From contig CM031870.1 of assembly GCA_018697195.1 (NCBI GenBank), forward strand, positions 3,027,103-3,091,102: a stretch of 64,000 nucleotides of DNA, given 5' to 3'. Numbering within the stretch: position 1 is the first letter of the stretch; each line of letters opens with the position of its first letter. The DNA comes from Certhia americana. Taxonomy: Eukaryota > Chordata > Aves > Passeriformes > Certhiidae. Below are positions 1 through 14,710 of this stretch, one piece after another. Both the position numbers and the translations under genes were made by a program. The notes under the pieces are model-generated. The model saw only the letters and a list, made by a program, of their open reading frames with translations. It was not told the origin of the DNA and did no database searches.

Positions 1-3000
1 GAAAAGTCCCAAATCTGGGATACACCCATACCCACATGCAGCCACTGAGATACAGTTATTAAAGGTGCTGAGAGGAATTCAATTTTCAGTCTGGAAACAG
101 AAATATCAGGCATGAGAGGGGATTTCTGCAGAGACTCAAGTAACTGCTCTGGCTCACTGATATTGATCAGAGCATGCAGATGAAAGGCAAACACAGAGCT
201 GAGCTTACAGACACACCAAAATATTATTGCTGTCGCAAAATCAAGACATGTCCCTTTCCCCCTTTTTAATTAGGCACTTCAGAAAGTGTGCAGTGTACAG
301 TTCCTCCTAATTTCACCAATAGCTGTGAGTAAATTCCCTCTTCAGTTTAAATGCAGGATTAAGCTGTTTGCTGAATCAGCTCGCTCTGCGTCTGGAACTG
401 CTCAGACTGCTACAAATTTAGGAACTACTTTTTAGAGATGCAGAGTTAGTCAGAATAAATCCTGTATCACAGTTCCCTCAGTTGCTAGGCCTTTTAACTT
501 TTGCTTTTAAAGGGACACAATTGGAATTGCAGTAAATCAAGCTTCCTTCGATCTTCTAACATTTATTTTCTTTCTTTTACAGTTGTTTGGAAAGCAACTG
601 TGGCACAGCAATCTTGCCAGGAAGCCCCAGAAGCCCATCTGGATTCTGAAAATCAGATATTGCTGCTTGACTGTGGAGTTAACTGGTCAGACTCATCTTA
701 CCCTGGGAATACAGAGAAATATACTGTAATAGTACACTATAGTGTATAGAGATGTGATATTTTATATATATTTAGATGTATAGGATTTATATGGTGGGCA
801 GGGCTGGGAAATTAGGGATAGAGGCATCATTTCTTCCATGTCCCACCCTGTTCCATATGGAAAGAATTAAACATGTTTTGGCTTCTCTGTCATTTATTTT
901 ATATATATATATATATATCTATATATAATTACAGAAGTATCAGGAACTTTCTGGTTACTGCAGACAATTAATGCCCAAATACACAATGTATCTGCCACAA
1001 ACAGCCTCCCTCAGCAGATTCAGGGCTGGGACCATTTCATTAATCAGTGTTTGCCTGAGGCACAGCACATGAACTTCCCTAAATTGCTGCCAGCGTTCCT
1101 CGATCATCCTTTGGCTTCAGAATGAGAATTTCTCCACAGACATCACCCTGCTCAGCACAGCCATTCCCACCCTGGCAGATGCACAGGGGACACAGAGCTG
1201 GCAGCTGCTCTTAGGGGTGCAAATTAAATCTCCCAGGTCGAGGTGCAAGAAGAGAACGTGGCTTGTTACAGACAGTCAGTGGTGGAGGAGATATGGCAAA
1301 GGAGGCCAAAGCTGCTTGGAAACTGTCATTCCTTTAAGGTAGAATTTGACAAGAATTCTGAAAATGCTGTCAGGTAATTAAAGACAGATGCTACAATTCC
1401 TGACTTTAAATGAAGTCAAGACCATTAAATACTCTGTACGATCAGAATATTAAACAAACATGATCAGAGAGGACTGTATCACACATGAGAAATAAAGGGT
1501 TATGTTCTGCATCCTTACTGCAGCTCTGCTAAAATCAAAAACCTTGTCCAGCCTAGGAAGTAATATTCAAAGGTTTCAGACCTTTTGGTTTCAAAGTGTA
1601 TGCTTTATCAAAGGTACAGTTCTGTGCACTGTGAATGAACAAATCAGCTGCATAAACTTCAGATATTTCAAACACATCTTAGACTCAGAGATGATACCCT
1701 TCTCATTTTTAATTTTAATTCAAAAAACCATTGATTTCTTTTTCTTAAACACATGCCCACGCTCTACAGACCCTGAATACTCAGACACAAGACTGCAGTG
1801 GCTGAAGTCTCCCAGCACTCACACCCAGGTCCTGGGGAACCTCAAGAGGGGACCCTCTGCTTTCTGTTAAAATCACCTCGGATAGTTCCATGTCATACTC
1901 TTCAATAATTTATTTAGCCATTTAATCAAAATTCCATTTCAGAAACTAGACCAGCCTCTCAAGGTCTATGTTCTTTAAAACAAAAAAGGTGATGTTTAAA
2001 TCCAGTACGAGTGGAAGGCTGAGATGCCTTGAGGAACAGTATCAGAAGTCCAAATGGTCACTGCACAATTTCCAATTCTAAGTAGTAAAACAAATACACA
2101 AATTATTAGATTTAAAAATAAAAACAAACCCCCAAACAACAAAAAAAACATAAAAGAGGGGACAACTTCCAGATGTTTAAGGCTAAACAAAATTTTCTCT
2201 ACACATCAGACCAATGTGAGATGACTTTTGACACCAGCTCTGTCTACTTAAAAAGCCCCTTTTGTACCTAACCTGCAAAAACAGCTCTCACTGATGAGTT
2301 ATGCTGTTGGAATGTGGTATTTTGATGTGAGATAAAAAGTCATCCAATTTGAGAACATGTTTGGGAAAATAGCATGAGCAGCACTGAAAAGCAGCTCACT
2401 TTGAAAGCTACTAGAGTAAGGCAGCTTCATATGAAAAAAATGTGCTTTTATTTATTTTTACACATCACCTCCCACAAGTGTTAAGACTGTTCACCTTCTG
2501 GCATAGACTAAAAGCTCTTGCTGAGTTCACAGACATCAAAGACTTACTGGATTCCACCACATGGCTTAGCTCTTACACAGAATTATTTTATAATAGTGGA
2601 GGAACATTACTAAGAAGTGACCGAAGTTTATGAATCTGAGAGATCAACTGAGGTCTTTTCAAATTTTCTAGTACTGCATAATATGATTCTAGAATATGAA
2701 TAACAGCTTCTAGAGGTTAGCCTGAATTAAGAATTTTCAATACAGTGTGATTTGGATTGGTTTTGGTGTTATCAATCACTACACACCACCTTTGATAGCT
2801 ACAAGAGGAGTTGATGTTTTTCCCACTTTTTGCCCCTCAGGATCATTCATCACCCTGGAGACAACATCACAGAAAACAGATTTGGCTCCAGCACTTGCCC
2901 ACACCAGAGCCGGGACTTTTTACAGGTTCTTTTTACACAGCTCCAGACTAAGATGGACAACTTGGCAGCCTCATCATCTGAACTTTTTCTATCCAAAATC

Positions 3001-6000
3001 TCTTTCACCGATGGGCGTCGAACTGCTCTGCAAGACAGATTGGATGTTTGTTTCCTAAAACTGAATACACAGGTTCAGGCAGAAGGACAGAAGAGAAAGG
3101 GAGGAGGGAAAGAACATCAATAATTTAGTGTTGTCTTTGTTAATTTAATAACTCACTGAGGTATTCTATTAAAGTGTCATGTACTAAAAGCACCTCTTCA
3201 AAAGGGATGCCAAATTTGCTTCAGTGTCAAGGAAGTTTAAGCCTCCAAAACAAACAGATACCTTCATCTAAGAGCATTTAGCTACTTTGTATTCCGGCCT
3301 GCTAATGTCTCATGTGAATTGTTTTTAGTGGTAAAATTTTGTCTATAATGTGCAAGCATTGCAGCACTTTGAAGTAATGAAACCCAATGGACCCTTCATC
3401 CTTATTCTGCTTATGTTATATAATTATAAACTCATTATTTTTATATAAAATGCTATTCTAATCTAAAAAAGGATGCTACAAGATACAGCAAATCAATCTG
3501 TCAACCCTGCAAACCAAACAGAAATCTGTCAACACCACACTGACAACAATTGTTGTTTGGAATGGAAAAGAGATATGACTTATGATCATAAATAGCAGAA
3601 CTCAAAAATTAAACTGAACATGAAGCTGAACTGTTTTCCTGCCTCTTTTTCATCCTTGCTAGCAATTAAGACTCTGATACCTGAGGCCTGCTTGCTTCCA
3701 CCTGTGCAGCATCACTGTCTGCACTGTCCATGATCTCAGCACAACCACTGAACCACTGTCTTGCCACTCCTGGTCATTCTTCACATCCCAGTTCTGAGCA
3801 TGGAACTCCTATTTTAAAACCCCTGATTACTGCCCTCCCTTACACTGGCATTAATATCTATCCTTGAAACCCCATTACTATGCATGTACTCAAATTATTT
3901 TTTCAAAAGTGAATCATTTTCAGTTATATTTCCAATGCTCCTTATAGTCATATCCTGTGGTGTTTTGGCTAAATCAGTCAACAAGCCCCGAAGGGCTGTG
4001 TTTAGTCTCTGCCTCCTCATCACAGTCACTATCAGAGAAATAGTTTAACATCACTGGAATTTCTTACCAGCTGTGCCAGAAGAATGACTGAGTCATCACC
4101 ACAGCCATTCCAGTTGCAGTTAAGCATCAGAGAAGAGAAACACCACGTGCTCTAGGTTTGCACTGCATTAAAAAAAGAAGAGGTAAAGAGCAGAATAAGC
4201 CCCCGGGGCAGCACAACCTTCAGTGGTACAAGACCTACCAGCACAAGGAAATCTATTTTCAAAGCAGCTGGAATCCCACATGAGAAATCCTTACTCATTC
4301 ATGCAAGAAAACATTTTTGTTGTAAACTTTCAGGAAACTGAAAGCTGCTTGTGAGGAAGGAATTGTTTGTCTAGGAACAAATTATATGTGCAAGATGACA
4401 ACACAGAAGTATGGAGCTGGAAGGGACGTGCAGCATTGCTGTAATCAACACTGCTAATTTTTTTTTGATACTAAGTTTTGTGAGACAAGACTGTCTCCTG
4501 TTATAAGTATATTGTGCTTTCTCCCTTGAGCCAAGATCATATTTTATCCAGCAATGTAATTTTTCTGTTTAAACCCGCTGTCAAAGCACACTGAGAGACA
4601 AGTCTCAATAAGGAAAAGGATGCAGTCGACCAGTAAATTTTTCCTCTATATTACTACTCTTTTTTATCTTAAAGCTTCTCTCCTGCAAGAACTTTAAGCA
4701 GTTTATTTTTATGATGTTTTATTTGTTCTGCAGAGTGCTGCTGCCGAGTGGTGTCTCCACTTCAGTTAATGCAGAGTAATCCTGTTATACAACACGAGCC
4801 TGTATTCTCCAGAGTTTCAAAGTAACAGCTTTTCTGTTCAGACTCCAGAAGATAGGATGTTTTCTCGCTGCTCTTCACGCTTCCAGCTGCTCTGACAATG
4901 ATGGTATTTACAGCTGGGGGAAAATGGTTAATAAAATTACAAGTATCTGCTAGAGGAGGATTCAGGCAGTGACCTGCCATCAGCTTGGTCTCTCTCTGAT
5001 GTGTCAGAGCCATCCTGAAGTAAGTCCTGGGTGAAGACAAACTGCACTTTTCCTGTCCCACCTGGCTTCTATGTCCAATCTTTATACTGCACATCCAATT
5101 CTGGTTTCAGACAGCATGTGACTTGAGGGCAGGAAAGATCACATATGATCAGAAAGAACTGCCTCACCTCTCACAGCTTAATTAATCTCATCTCCATTTT
5201 CACACCATGTCCCCAGGTCCCTTGGACAATATCAGAGGTGAAAGCTGCACTGACTGCAAACACACAGCAGCACTGCAATGGCAAGATCAGTGTTCTGCTG
5301 CCTGTGCCATGCAGACTTGTGCTCTGAGGACTGTGGTATGAAGCAATTTGTAGTAAAGAATGTGAGTGGGACACTAAATAAAAAAATCTTCAGAGTTTTT
5401 AATCCCCGACAAAGAAAACTCATGCTGTGGTAAGGGCACAGGATGCACACAGATGGCATTGCCTGCTAAAGGCTCTGTTTTAATCAGGTCCATCTAGCAG
5501 GGGCTCAAGATTTGGAAGAAATATTAAAGCTATGAGGATGCAAGATAAAGCATTGCCTGCCTATAGGCAAAGCCAGCAGGTAGGAGATACCTGAGGCATA
5601 GGAAAACATCCCCAGTCTTTCCCAGATATATGTTTCTCAGTCATAAATACGATTTATCAACAGCTGTCCTGTTCCCACTGTCCAATTGACAACAAAAGCA
5701 TCCACTTTATATTCCAGCCATTTTTAAGGTCTGTTTATGTTTTCTGTGTTCTCAGCACAGCTTAGCACTCCAGAAGATTTCTGAACAAGCCCAGTCAGTC
5801 TCAGGAGAATGCTTACTTCAGTAGTTTCAAAACTTAAAAAATGGTAACTTAAACTGACTTCCCAGCTGACACTGTGGTCCATTCCAAAACCTTTTTCTCT
5901 GAGCTTGTTTCTGCCTGTAATCAGCACCCTGGCAAAAATCTTAACACTGTCAATCAGGATGGAAACATTAACTGAGGAAAAAAAACATGACTACTTAGGC

Positions 6001-6647
6001 ATCCTTAGTTTCATCAACTCTCTGGAGTTTAATTATGAATAATTTTAACATATAGACAGAGATTTAGGAACCGTGTGAATAATACAGATAACAAAAGAAA
6101 AGATAGATTCAATAGCTGAATAAATGACAAGGGTCAGGCGAACATTTTCAGGGGAAAAGAAATGCTAAGTCTTACTTTTCAGTGATCACTTCTGAATAAA
6201 TTCATGCTATCACTAAAAGTAGCATAATTTATTTAGAATAAATGGGTGGAAAGGTAAGTGTCATAAACCAGCTTTTAACTGACAGCTCATCAGAACACAC
6301 TGCTGAAGATGATAATGTATTTTGGAAAAGGCTCTAGATAGAAACAAAGAATTTTAAGGTTGAATAAATATTTGTACCTATGATGCTACACCCTCAAGAA
6401 TCTTGTTTACATATTGAGGCATATTTTGTCAGCAGAGAAAAACATTATATAAACATAGCCCTGTTTTTCCATTATGTGCAATATAATTTTACAGGAGGGG
6501 GGGATGCAGGAGCCAATGGCCACCATTCCCAATTTCCTAATTAAGAGACTCCAAACTGGATTAGAGTATTGGAAAGAAGACTTGAGTTAACAAAGAACAC
6601 TCACGGAACTGAGCTGGTATTTTACAGGAGTGGAGGCCATTGGAAGG
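1..6647 (-). other. SDK1: SDK1 intron 4, segment at the window edge
   Basis: About 6.6 kb presumed to be intronic because the exon at 44040-44187 needs a downstream partner that is not in the window. It contains a TA microsatellite (901-927). An open frame at 501-749 preceded by a T-rich stretch ending in AG, and overlapping frames at 2747-3123, match no SDK1 sequence or other protein I know. Confidence 0.65.
901..927. repeat. (AT)n microsatellite
   Basis: Nine AT units, a CT interruption, then ATATATA. The length suggests it could vary between individuals. Confidence 0.95.
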
Positions 6648-6738
6648 AACCTGGGATAGTGGAAGGTTTCCTGCACATGGCAGGGGCTGGAACTGGATGA
6701 GCTTTAAGGCCTTTCCAAGCCAATTCCATGGTTCTGTG
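6648..6738 (+). mobile_element. CR1 LINE, short 3'-end fragment
   Basis: The sense-strand CR1 end is clear: GGAACCTGGGATAGTGGAAG, then CATGGCAGGGGCTGGAACTG, GATGAGCTTTAAGGCC, and the two terminal octamers ATTCCATG GTTCTGTG. Only about 90 bases are left. It is antisense to SDK1. Confidence 0.9.
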
Positions 6739-9700
6739 TTCCCAGCCCACTGTATTGACTGAGTGGATGATTTATGAGAACAAGAGAACAGAAAAATACT
6801 GTGAATGCTTTTCTAAGATTGCAGCATTATTCACTATAAACCCAGCAAAGTGACATAAAACCCGATGTGAAATTACATACTAGGTTTTCAAGCAAAGCTC
6901 CAGCAGAAAGTTTAAGGTCTGTCTTCTCTCTCCTGAGAACACAGAATCCTCTTCAGATCTTCCTCAAAGTCCCACTTCTGATGTAACACCTCTTTCCATC
7001 CAACACCTTGCCTTTCTGGGCACAAGCTAAGGGAAAGGTGTCTGCCTTTGACTTCTTCTTTGTTGTCTGCATTTGCTCTGTCACCATTTACCAACTTTGT
7101 GAAACACCACTCTGCTCTCTGCACAGCCCAGGCTCATTGTAGCTCCTCACAAAATTGACCTTAAAAAGCCAGGGTTTTAACTGGGTCAAAAATCCAAATG
7201 ATGGACCAATATTTTCATTCCAATGGTTTCCAATGATGTCAAAAAGAAGCAACACCTACAACACGGGCAAGTTTCAATATTCAGTGTTCAGATTTAAAGA
7301 TCTGATCACTTTTTTATGGGCTATTTTTGTGCAAAAGAGAACCAGATGAAAGAATGGTTAACAAACTCCTGGGTCAGAGATTTCTAGTCCTTTCTCACTC
7401 TGAATTAGGTGAGGCTCACAGGAAGGCAGTTTGCAAAAAGAACTGATTCTGAAAAAGCTTTCATCAGCTGCACTGGGAAAAGATGTTTGAATATCAAAAA
7501 AACATTTTTCTTCATCCCCACAGCACAGCTAACTCTCTAATCTTAAATCTTTAAAATAAAGCATCCAAGGAATGGGAGGACACGCAGTTTGCAGGTAATG
7601 ATATTTGGAGTGTACGTCTGAGATGAAGCAGATTAGTGAAGCATGAACCCACCAAGCATTCAAACTGAGATGGAGGAAAAATTAGTTTGCATATTTTATA
7701 TTACCAATGTCTGTGAAATACCAAGGAAGTAATGCTGATCTCACAAACACTGACGGGATTTTCTGCACAAGGAAAGTTCTCCTCACTTGTTTGTGCAGTT
7801 TGTGCTCCTCAAGTGCAGAACATCACCTCTGGCACTGAGAAAAGTGATGTCATCACATCTGTGTTGAACAAACTTCAATCTTCTTATCTTTCATTACAAG
7901 CCTAAAAGGTGCCAAACACCCACAAGCCCTCTGAAAATAATGTATTTAAACTGTGCATGTAAATTATTTGAGAATTGTAGTTTCAGTCTATTAATTATCA
8001 ATCGATGTGTTTGTTTTTTAGCCTACAGAAAATTAGTAATGAAGATTTACTCCGAGGTTTTCCACTTTGGATTCCACATTTCATTATTATGATTCTATAA
8101 ATAAATAGTGAAAAAAATACTGTTATGCCAGAAAAAGCTATAAAAAAGACAAAAAATGTGTTTCTCCCAGTCTTAAAGAGATAGTCAAGTTTTATATGCA
8201 TATAAATGGAATTACATCATAAAATGTGAGAATCCATTCATAAGTGTAAAAGCTGAAAGCCAAAAACTGTTTTAACAGTCCCATATCTAGCAAAAAAAGT
8301 GGGTATAAAAATTTTGAAACTCAGCAGCTGACCTATCTCTATTTGACAATAAGTTCATAATTTTAATAAAGCAAAGATGCCCATCAGTGTGTCAGACTTT
8401 GTTCAATATTACCAAAATAGAGACTACATTGAATCCATTTGAATGAACCAAATTCAGTCATTTGCCATTTGATCAGGAGACTAACCCAGTTCCAGCTCAG
8501 TGGAAACAGTGAGTTCCTCTAAAAAACTTATTTTCCTTTTCTTTTTCTTTGAGTAGCCAAGGAAAAAGTAGTTAAGAATCTATATGTGGAATTTTTTTTT
8601 GTTCTACCCCATAAATTCAATTATCATTCTAAAGACTGTTTTATTAATAACATTCAGCTTCTTTAGCCAAGCTTCCAAAACAAATTAAATTAATTCTTTT
8701 TACCACAAGACATTGTCTCCTCTATCAGAAAAAATTTAATGCAGATCCATAAAGCTGGCTGGATCCTAAGCTGCTCTCAAAGCTCCCAACGCTGTGAAGA
8801 ATTGTGTTCCTGCAGCTCCACTGAGTCCAGGAAAGGCAGGAGAGCTTGCAAACTCATCTGCAAAATCCCTTCTCTTTGCTTATCCCTGAAACTGTTCAGC
8901 GTTTCCCAGCTCCAAATAGCAGACAAACATAATCCAGTCCCTCTAGGAGAAAAGTAAATCTTTACAATTTGCTCAGTTTAAGGAATCTTCGATATCAATG
9001 AGTATAATACTGAGATTTACCTCATCATCAAGTTCCAAAGCAACAATTTAATTTCCAGCCATTTATTCCTTCTAGAAGTTCTAGTACAGCAAATACTACA
9101 TAATCTTGTTAGACTTAAATTTCAACTCTTTTAAAGTTTGAAGAACTGTTTTACCACTAATTACCATTATATCTGTGTGGCAAACTGATTTTTAAAGCTT
9201 AATTTAGTCACAGACGAGGAGATACAAAAAAAATGGTTGCAAGAAAACACATTTGTGTGCTCATTGTGGTCACAGGAAGCTCTACCAATGATGTAAAATG
9301 ACAAAGGTGAAACATTTTTTGCCCATTATTATATTTGCTTCAAATTTTAAGGATCTGACAGAACCACAGACATCCCATCATATGTGCAGCCACTGGATCC
9401 TTTTGTTCCTAACTCCTTTCAATTCCTGATTGTCTCAATGCTGGAATATTTCAGCTGCTTTTGTACACCTTCCTGACCCTTCTGGGTTGCCAATGTCTAA
9501 TTTTTGACTGCTCTAATTTCTGGTTTTTCCAACACTTAAATTGTCATCCCTGTTTGATGAAAGACAACTTTAGTTCAGGCTGTACAGAGTACAGAGGAAA
9601 AAAGAAAATTCACTAAAGTAGAGACAAAGAGTCAAAGCCTGGGTGGCAGGTGAAAAGGGCATAATCAGCTCCATAAGCAGGGAACTAAGAGAGCCTCAAC

Positions 9701-12700
9701 TCAGCTCACTCCTGGCTGAGCTCCCACAGGGACACTCGAATGTCTAAAAAGGGGTTGGAGCTTTTCTCACACTGGATGCATTACTGGGCTCTCCCTTCCA
9801 TCCAGATCTGCATTATCATCAAAACTTTTGAGGATTCAAGACATCTCTCCCTCTTGTCAACTTCTGTTGAAATCAGCCATGAGCTTCCAGAGGGACTCTG
9901 AAGGTAAGGAGTGGGCAGAGTCAGAGACAAGAAGGTCTGGGTCAGGGTGGACCCTAAAAGAGGTGACAGAGAGGAATTGGAAAAGAGAGAAATTGGAAAG
10001 TTGAAGGCTTTAAAAATTATTATTTCATCTCAATGATCTTTTGATTGTCAAATCAATCATTCTTTCAGTATGAAAAATAAATCAATCTACTTAAGTTTCC
10101 AGTTTCAAGTTCTGGAGATAAAACAGTTTCTCCTTGTTTACCTTTCTGAGGAAGAGACACATTAAAGGGGAGTGAAGTAGAGAGACAAGGGAGCTTATTA
10201 TCACTGTTTTACCCTTCTGCTCAATACATGTTTCCATTCTATGCTTAATTTGCAATTCAGTACACTGCTTACTACCACTTGTACTGATCTTTTCAATTAT
10301 TTAAAAAAGTAATTAGATAGATTATAATGTCTGGGTGGAATGTGGTACTTTTCAGTGCTGCTTTATTCCCTACATATCCCTGGCTGCAAGTTCAAGTTAA
10401 AATCTTATTCAGTATTATCTGCGGGAGAACCCCACGTCATTAACTCATTTCTCACAGTTTATCAAGCTGTCAACATGTGGATATGATTTTGGTCATTCAC
10501 AGCCTTGACTGAGCGTCAGTGAATGACAAGAAGTGAGACACCCTCTGAATCTGTGCTTCTCAAGCCAGTGAGCCATCAAACATCTTTCATGGCCCCTCCA
10601 GTCTCGCTAACTAAATTCCATTAAGGTAATACTGCTGCTGCCTGATTAATTCATTTTCCTATCATTTCCCACTCCAGTGTACCACTCTTGCTTTATTCCA
10701 CCATCTGAATATTTCAATTTTACATATTTTGCTTCCCTACTGAGTTGCTTCTATAATTTCCCCATCTCTTTTGCTGTACATTGCTTTCATGTTTCCTCCT
10801 GCTTCTCCAGATCTCAGTCTTTTGAATCATTTCAGTCCCCTCTGCACATGTTCCACTTTTATACTGTGGGATACTCCCCTTGCTCCCCCACATCTCTTCA
10901 TTCCAGGAGATCATGGACTGACCTCGGGCACAAGCAGCAAAACCAGCAGGAGAAAAGTCAGTGTTCAGTGTAACACAGACAACTGAGAGGCTCTGTGGCA
11001 CACCTGGGGGAGAGGCACTCATTAAAAAACCGTGGCCAACAGTGCAATCACTTTCTCATCACACACAGCAGTTCTCACATGGCTGATGATAATTCACATT
11101 GTTGGGAAGGTTCAGAACTGAGCAGGCTCTGTTTACCTCAGAGACATCAGCCTGTGCCCACCTGCCACTGGCCAGAGCTGGGAGCTCAGAGCCATTAGAG
11201 ACAATAAAATCATAAACCCCACAAAAACTGGCCACAAATAAATAGCAGGCACAGCAACCCATCCCTGAAGAGGAAACTAGTGACAGCTCCCTGTGCTGCC
11301 ATTCGCTTTCAAAGTCACAAAAACCCTTTTGAACCTCTTGTATTCCCCTGACTAATGCCATCATTATTTCAACACTGGCTGTTCAGAGTGAAACAGGTGC
11401 TATCTTGTCAAACGAGCCTCTCAGCTTTCATCATCCCAGAGTTCTTCATTGTGTATTGTTAAGCTGACAAGGTTTTGGGTTGCCTGGATACCAGGTCATG
11501 CTGATATAACTGTTAGTGATCTCTGCATAACCAAACTTTGTTGGCAAGAAGCAGGAGAGGGGAGGAATGGCGTGGAAAGGAATTGTTTTATTTCCATGTC
11601 ATCCTCCCAGCAAAAAGGAGTTCCATGAGTTTATCTCAGAGGGCCGTGGAGTGAGGGCTGGTGGAATGCTTCCAGCCCCTGATTAAAATTATTCACTCCA
11701 TAATAAGCCAGCATTTCTAGTCTCGTTTCTAAGAGCTATTCTCCCTCACTACTTACAACAGTCTGCTAGATTCCTAAATAGAAGGGGGAGATTAATCTGT
11801 GCTAAATTACTTGATGTGGGTTTAAAATTATTCTGGCAGAAAAGTAGAACAAAGTTTGCCCAAGGAAGCAAAGAGTGGAGCAGCCACCCCCCTCCTCCAG
11901 TTCAGAATGCAGTGATGAAAATACCCCAGGAGGTGTAGCACCATCCAAGTCACAGAAATACTTAAACTCAGCTGAATCAGATTTTTGTTCTGAATTCTCT
12001 TTATCTCTCTCTCAGGACACATGGCTCTCAGAAATAAAAGTTTTTCAGCCACATGCTTGCCTAAACTTTACCAGAAAATTTTTCTGTAAACATGATGCTT
12101 GTAGAAAGATTGTTATAGGAGAGGGTTTGTTTTATGTAAACTGGTTTTTGGTTTTCATAGCAGTGAAGTGAGGTTTTATTTACAAGGCATCATTTTCCAC
12201 TGAGATGCTGGAGGCTCGTATATCCTGGGACAAGAAGGTTTTCCATGGTATTGCTTTAGACAGGAAAGAGCCCACCCTCACCTGCAATTTCCTGCACAAT
12301 ATCTGTGACTGAATTCCTTAAAACAACTGAGTTTTATAAAATGTTTCAGACTTTGAAGACACAAGATGTAAAACTCCAAACTTCTGAAGCCATAAACAAA
12401 GCAGGAAATCCATCTTCATCAATGGCACTCGTTCTCCTGTAGCCAAATAAAAAGGATTTGCCTAAATAATACACTTTGGCAGCTTACTCAGGCATATCAA
12501 TTGAAATATTGAAGTTGATTGAAATGCTTCTCAAGCCTTTAATGTTTTAAGCTAATGTTATATGAAAGCCATCATCTATCACATGCAAGTTTGGAACCAG
12601 GCAGGCTTAGCCAAGTAACAAGTTTTCCTTGGATGATGTCCTGATGATTTTGGGCAGGCACGGTTTAAAGAAGTCATGAAAACCGCTTTCTCTTAAATGG

Positions 12701-14295
12701 AGAAAAAGATGTCCAGCCATGCACATAGTTCAACTAGTCTGCTAATTAATAAGAATCTTCTCAGCACTTTCAAGACAGTAATTACTTAACGCAGCAATTA
12801 AAAATTATGGAGAAATGCTCTTGATCTCAACTGTTCATAAAAAGAGATGCTAAATGGGTTGGTTTCATTTCCAACCAAACAAAATTTCATTCAGGCCCTG
12901 TGTATCGTAGGAAAAATAAAATTAAAACAGATACAAGGAGCAGGCCTGTAGGACAGGGGAGGGAGGAAGTGAAGGGACAGAAAAGAAGAAAGAGAGCTGA
13001 TATGTGTGGTGGAAAGGACAGAAAGTGAAACTGAAATGATACAACAAATTAGATCAAAAAGATGTGATTTAACATGAATTAATATAAAGAAACCACAAGG
13101 ACATTGGTGGGTTATTTTACAAATCTCAAACCATACTGAACTGATTGCTTGTTTAAAAGGCAACAACTTTATTCTTACAACTTCAACAAAATCTTGCACT
13201 GCTGTCATTCAGAAAGAGAAGCTAAAACAGAGACATTTGAGTCAGAGTTCACATGTGAGAGTACCCCAAATCTGATGGAAGGAGTTTGTTTGACCTCTTC
13301 CTCCTATCACTGCTCTACAGCTGGAAAACCGAAAGCCTGCACTGGGAAAACGGTGATGATGCAGCTTTACAGTGCAGCAGGACATATTTGAAGAATTGAA
13401 ATTAAATGGGAAGAAAAAAGACTTGAGAAAATGTACACATCAAGTGACTTCCTACCCAAAGCCTTACGAATATTTTGAACATGAACTCGTGGCTCCAAAG
13501 TAGAGCCATAAAATTCCCCCAGCCCCTGATGGGCAATGCTAATAGGCATGCAACTTGCAACACTTTTTAACATGTATTTTTAATTTAATCCATTAGAACC
13601 ACAAAGGAATAATGTATTAAAGTGATAAGTCTGTACATTCAGTAAATAAATATCAAAGTGAGAGTCATGAAAGCTTTAGGAAAAAAAATCCAGTCAGAAA
13701 AGAGAAAAAAAAAAATAGAAAAGAAAATTAAAGCCCTTGAAGGAATACATCACAGAAAAAAATAAATTGATCTACTAAATTAATTAAGTAAATTGATTGT
13801 AAAAATTTACTACCCTATGCAGTATAGAATAAATCTCATGGGAGGTAAGTTAGCAGAGTCAATTTGAGCCTTTCAACCATGAGGAACGTGTAAAGCACCT
13901 CATAAACCCTCTCAATAATATCATAGAAGAAAAATAAAAACTTTCTATACATGCTGAATACCTCAAGCAATAATCTACAGAGTACCATCCTGCACTGCTT
14001 TTTGCTACATGTTCAGAGCCTGTCCATTTTTATTAAATCCAAAATAACAAAATACATGGTTCCTCCAAAGCACATTTATTTAATTATGCTCTCAGGATAT
14101 GAAAATTTTAGAATAAAAAGGATCTGCTTGTTCTCCTTCTTTCAGTTGACTTGTTGAGCCTTTTATTCATTAGATATAAATAAAATAATAACTTCAGAAC
14201 TCAGCAGTATTGGGAAGCGAGTGCCTTTCTAAATTTCCTACCCCGACAGAAGAACTGCCTATGAATAATAACCAATTCCTCTTAATCAGTGAGCC
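6739..14295 (-). other. SDK1: SDK1 intron 4, segment
   Basis: About 7.6 kb with no recognised transposon or exon. Open frames such as those around 10677-11364 overlap on both strands and lack coding signatures. Confidence 0.7.
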
Positions 14296-14710
14296 ATGAA
14301 TCACAGAATCAGATATTTCTGGAGCAATCACAAGAGATCATCTGGATAAATCCTCCAGTTTAGGGCCTGACAGCAATACCAGGGTTATCGCAAAGAGAAA
14401 TTTGTCTTTTACTTACAAAAATTACCTGCAAAGGCCTTGTCAAAAGCTCTTCCCACAGCAAAGTACCAGTACCCATTATTTCTGTTGCTTAGAAAAACAT
14501 GCCTAACCCAAATCTCCCTTATAATAAATTATGCTCATTTATTTTCTCATTCTATCTCCTTTCCCCACCAGCTATACAGAAGAACTGAACATCATCCACT
14601 TAATAATCTAATATGTGCTAGAAAACGTTATCATGTTCCTTCCTAATCTTCTCAAACTAAACAAATCCCATTCCTTCATCTTTTCATCATTTGCCAGTTC
14701 TTCTGGGAGA
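14296..14710 (-). mobile_element. Old, diverged CR1 LINE fragment
   Basis: The plus strand starts TGAATCACAGAATCAG, then AGAGATCATCTGGATAAATC. Further on come CTAACCCAAATCTCCCTTA, AAAACGTTATCATGTTCC, TCCTAATCTTCTCAAACTAAAC and AAATCCCATTCCTTCATCTT. These follow the older CR1 type shared among birds and other sauropsids, with many substitutions. It is likely the oldest transposon recognised here. Limits are approximate. Confidence 0.75.

Noticed and set aside
501..749. 82-codon frame preceded by TTTCTTTCTTTTACAG
   Set aside because: The acceptor-like site is attractive, but the peptide matches no SDK1 region and no second exon joins it.
2747..3123. Two overlapping plus-strand frames of 103 and 97 codons
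   Set aside because: Overlap in different frames with no recognised domain; typical chance frames in a slightly GC-richer patch.
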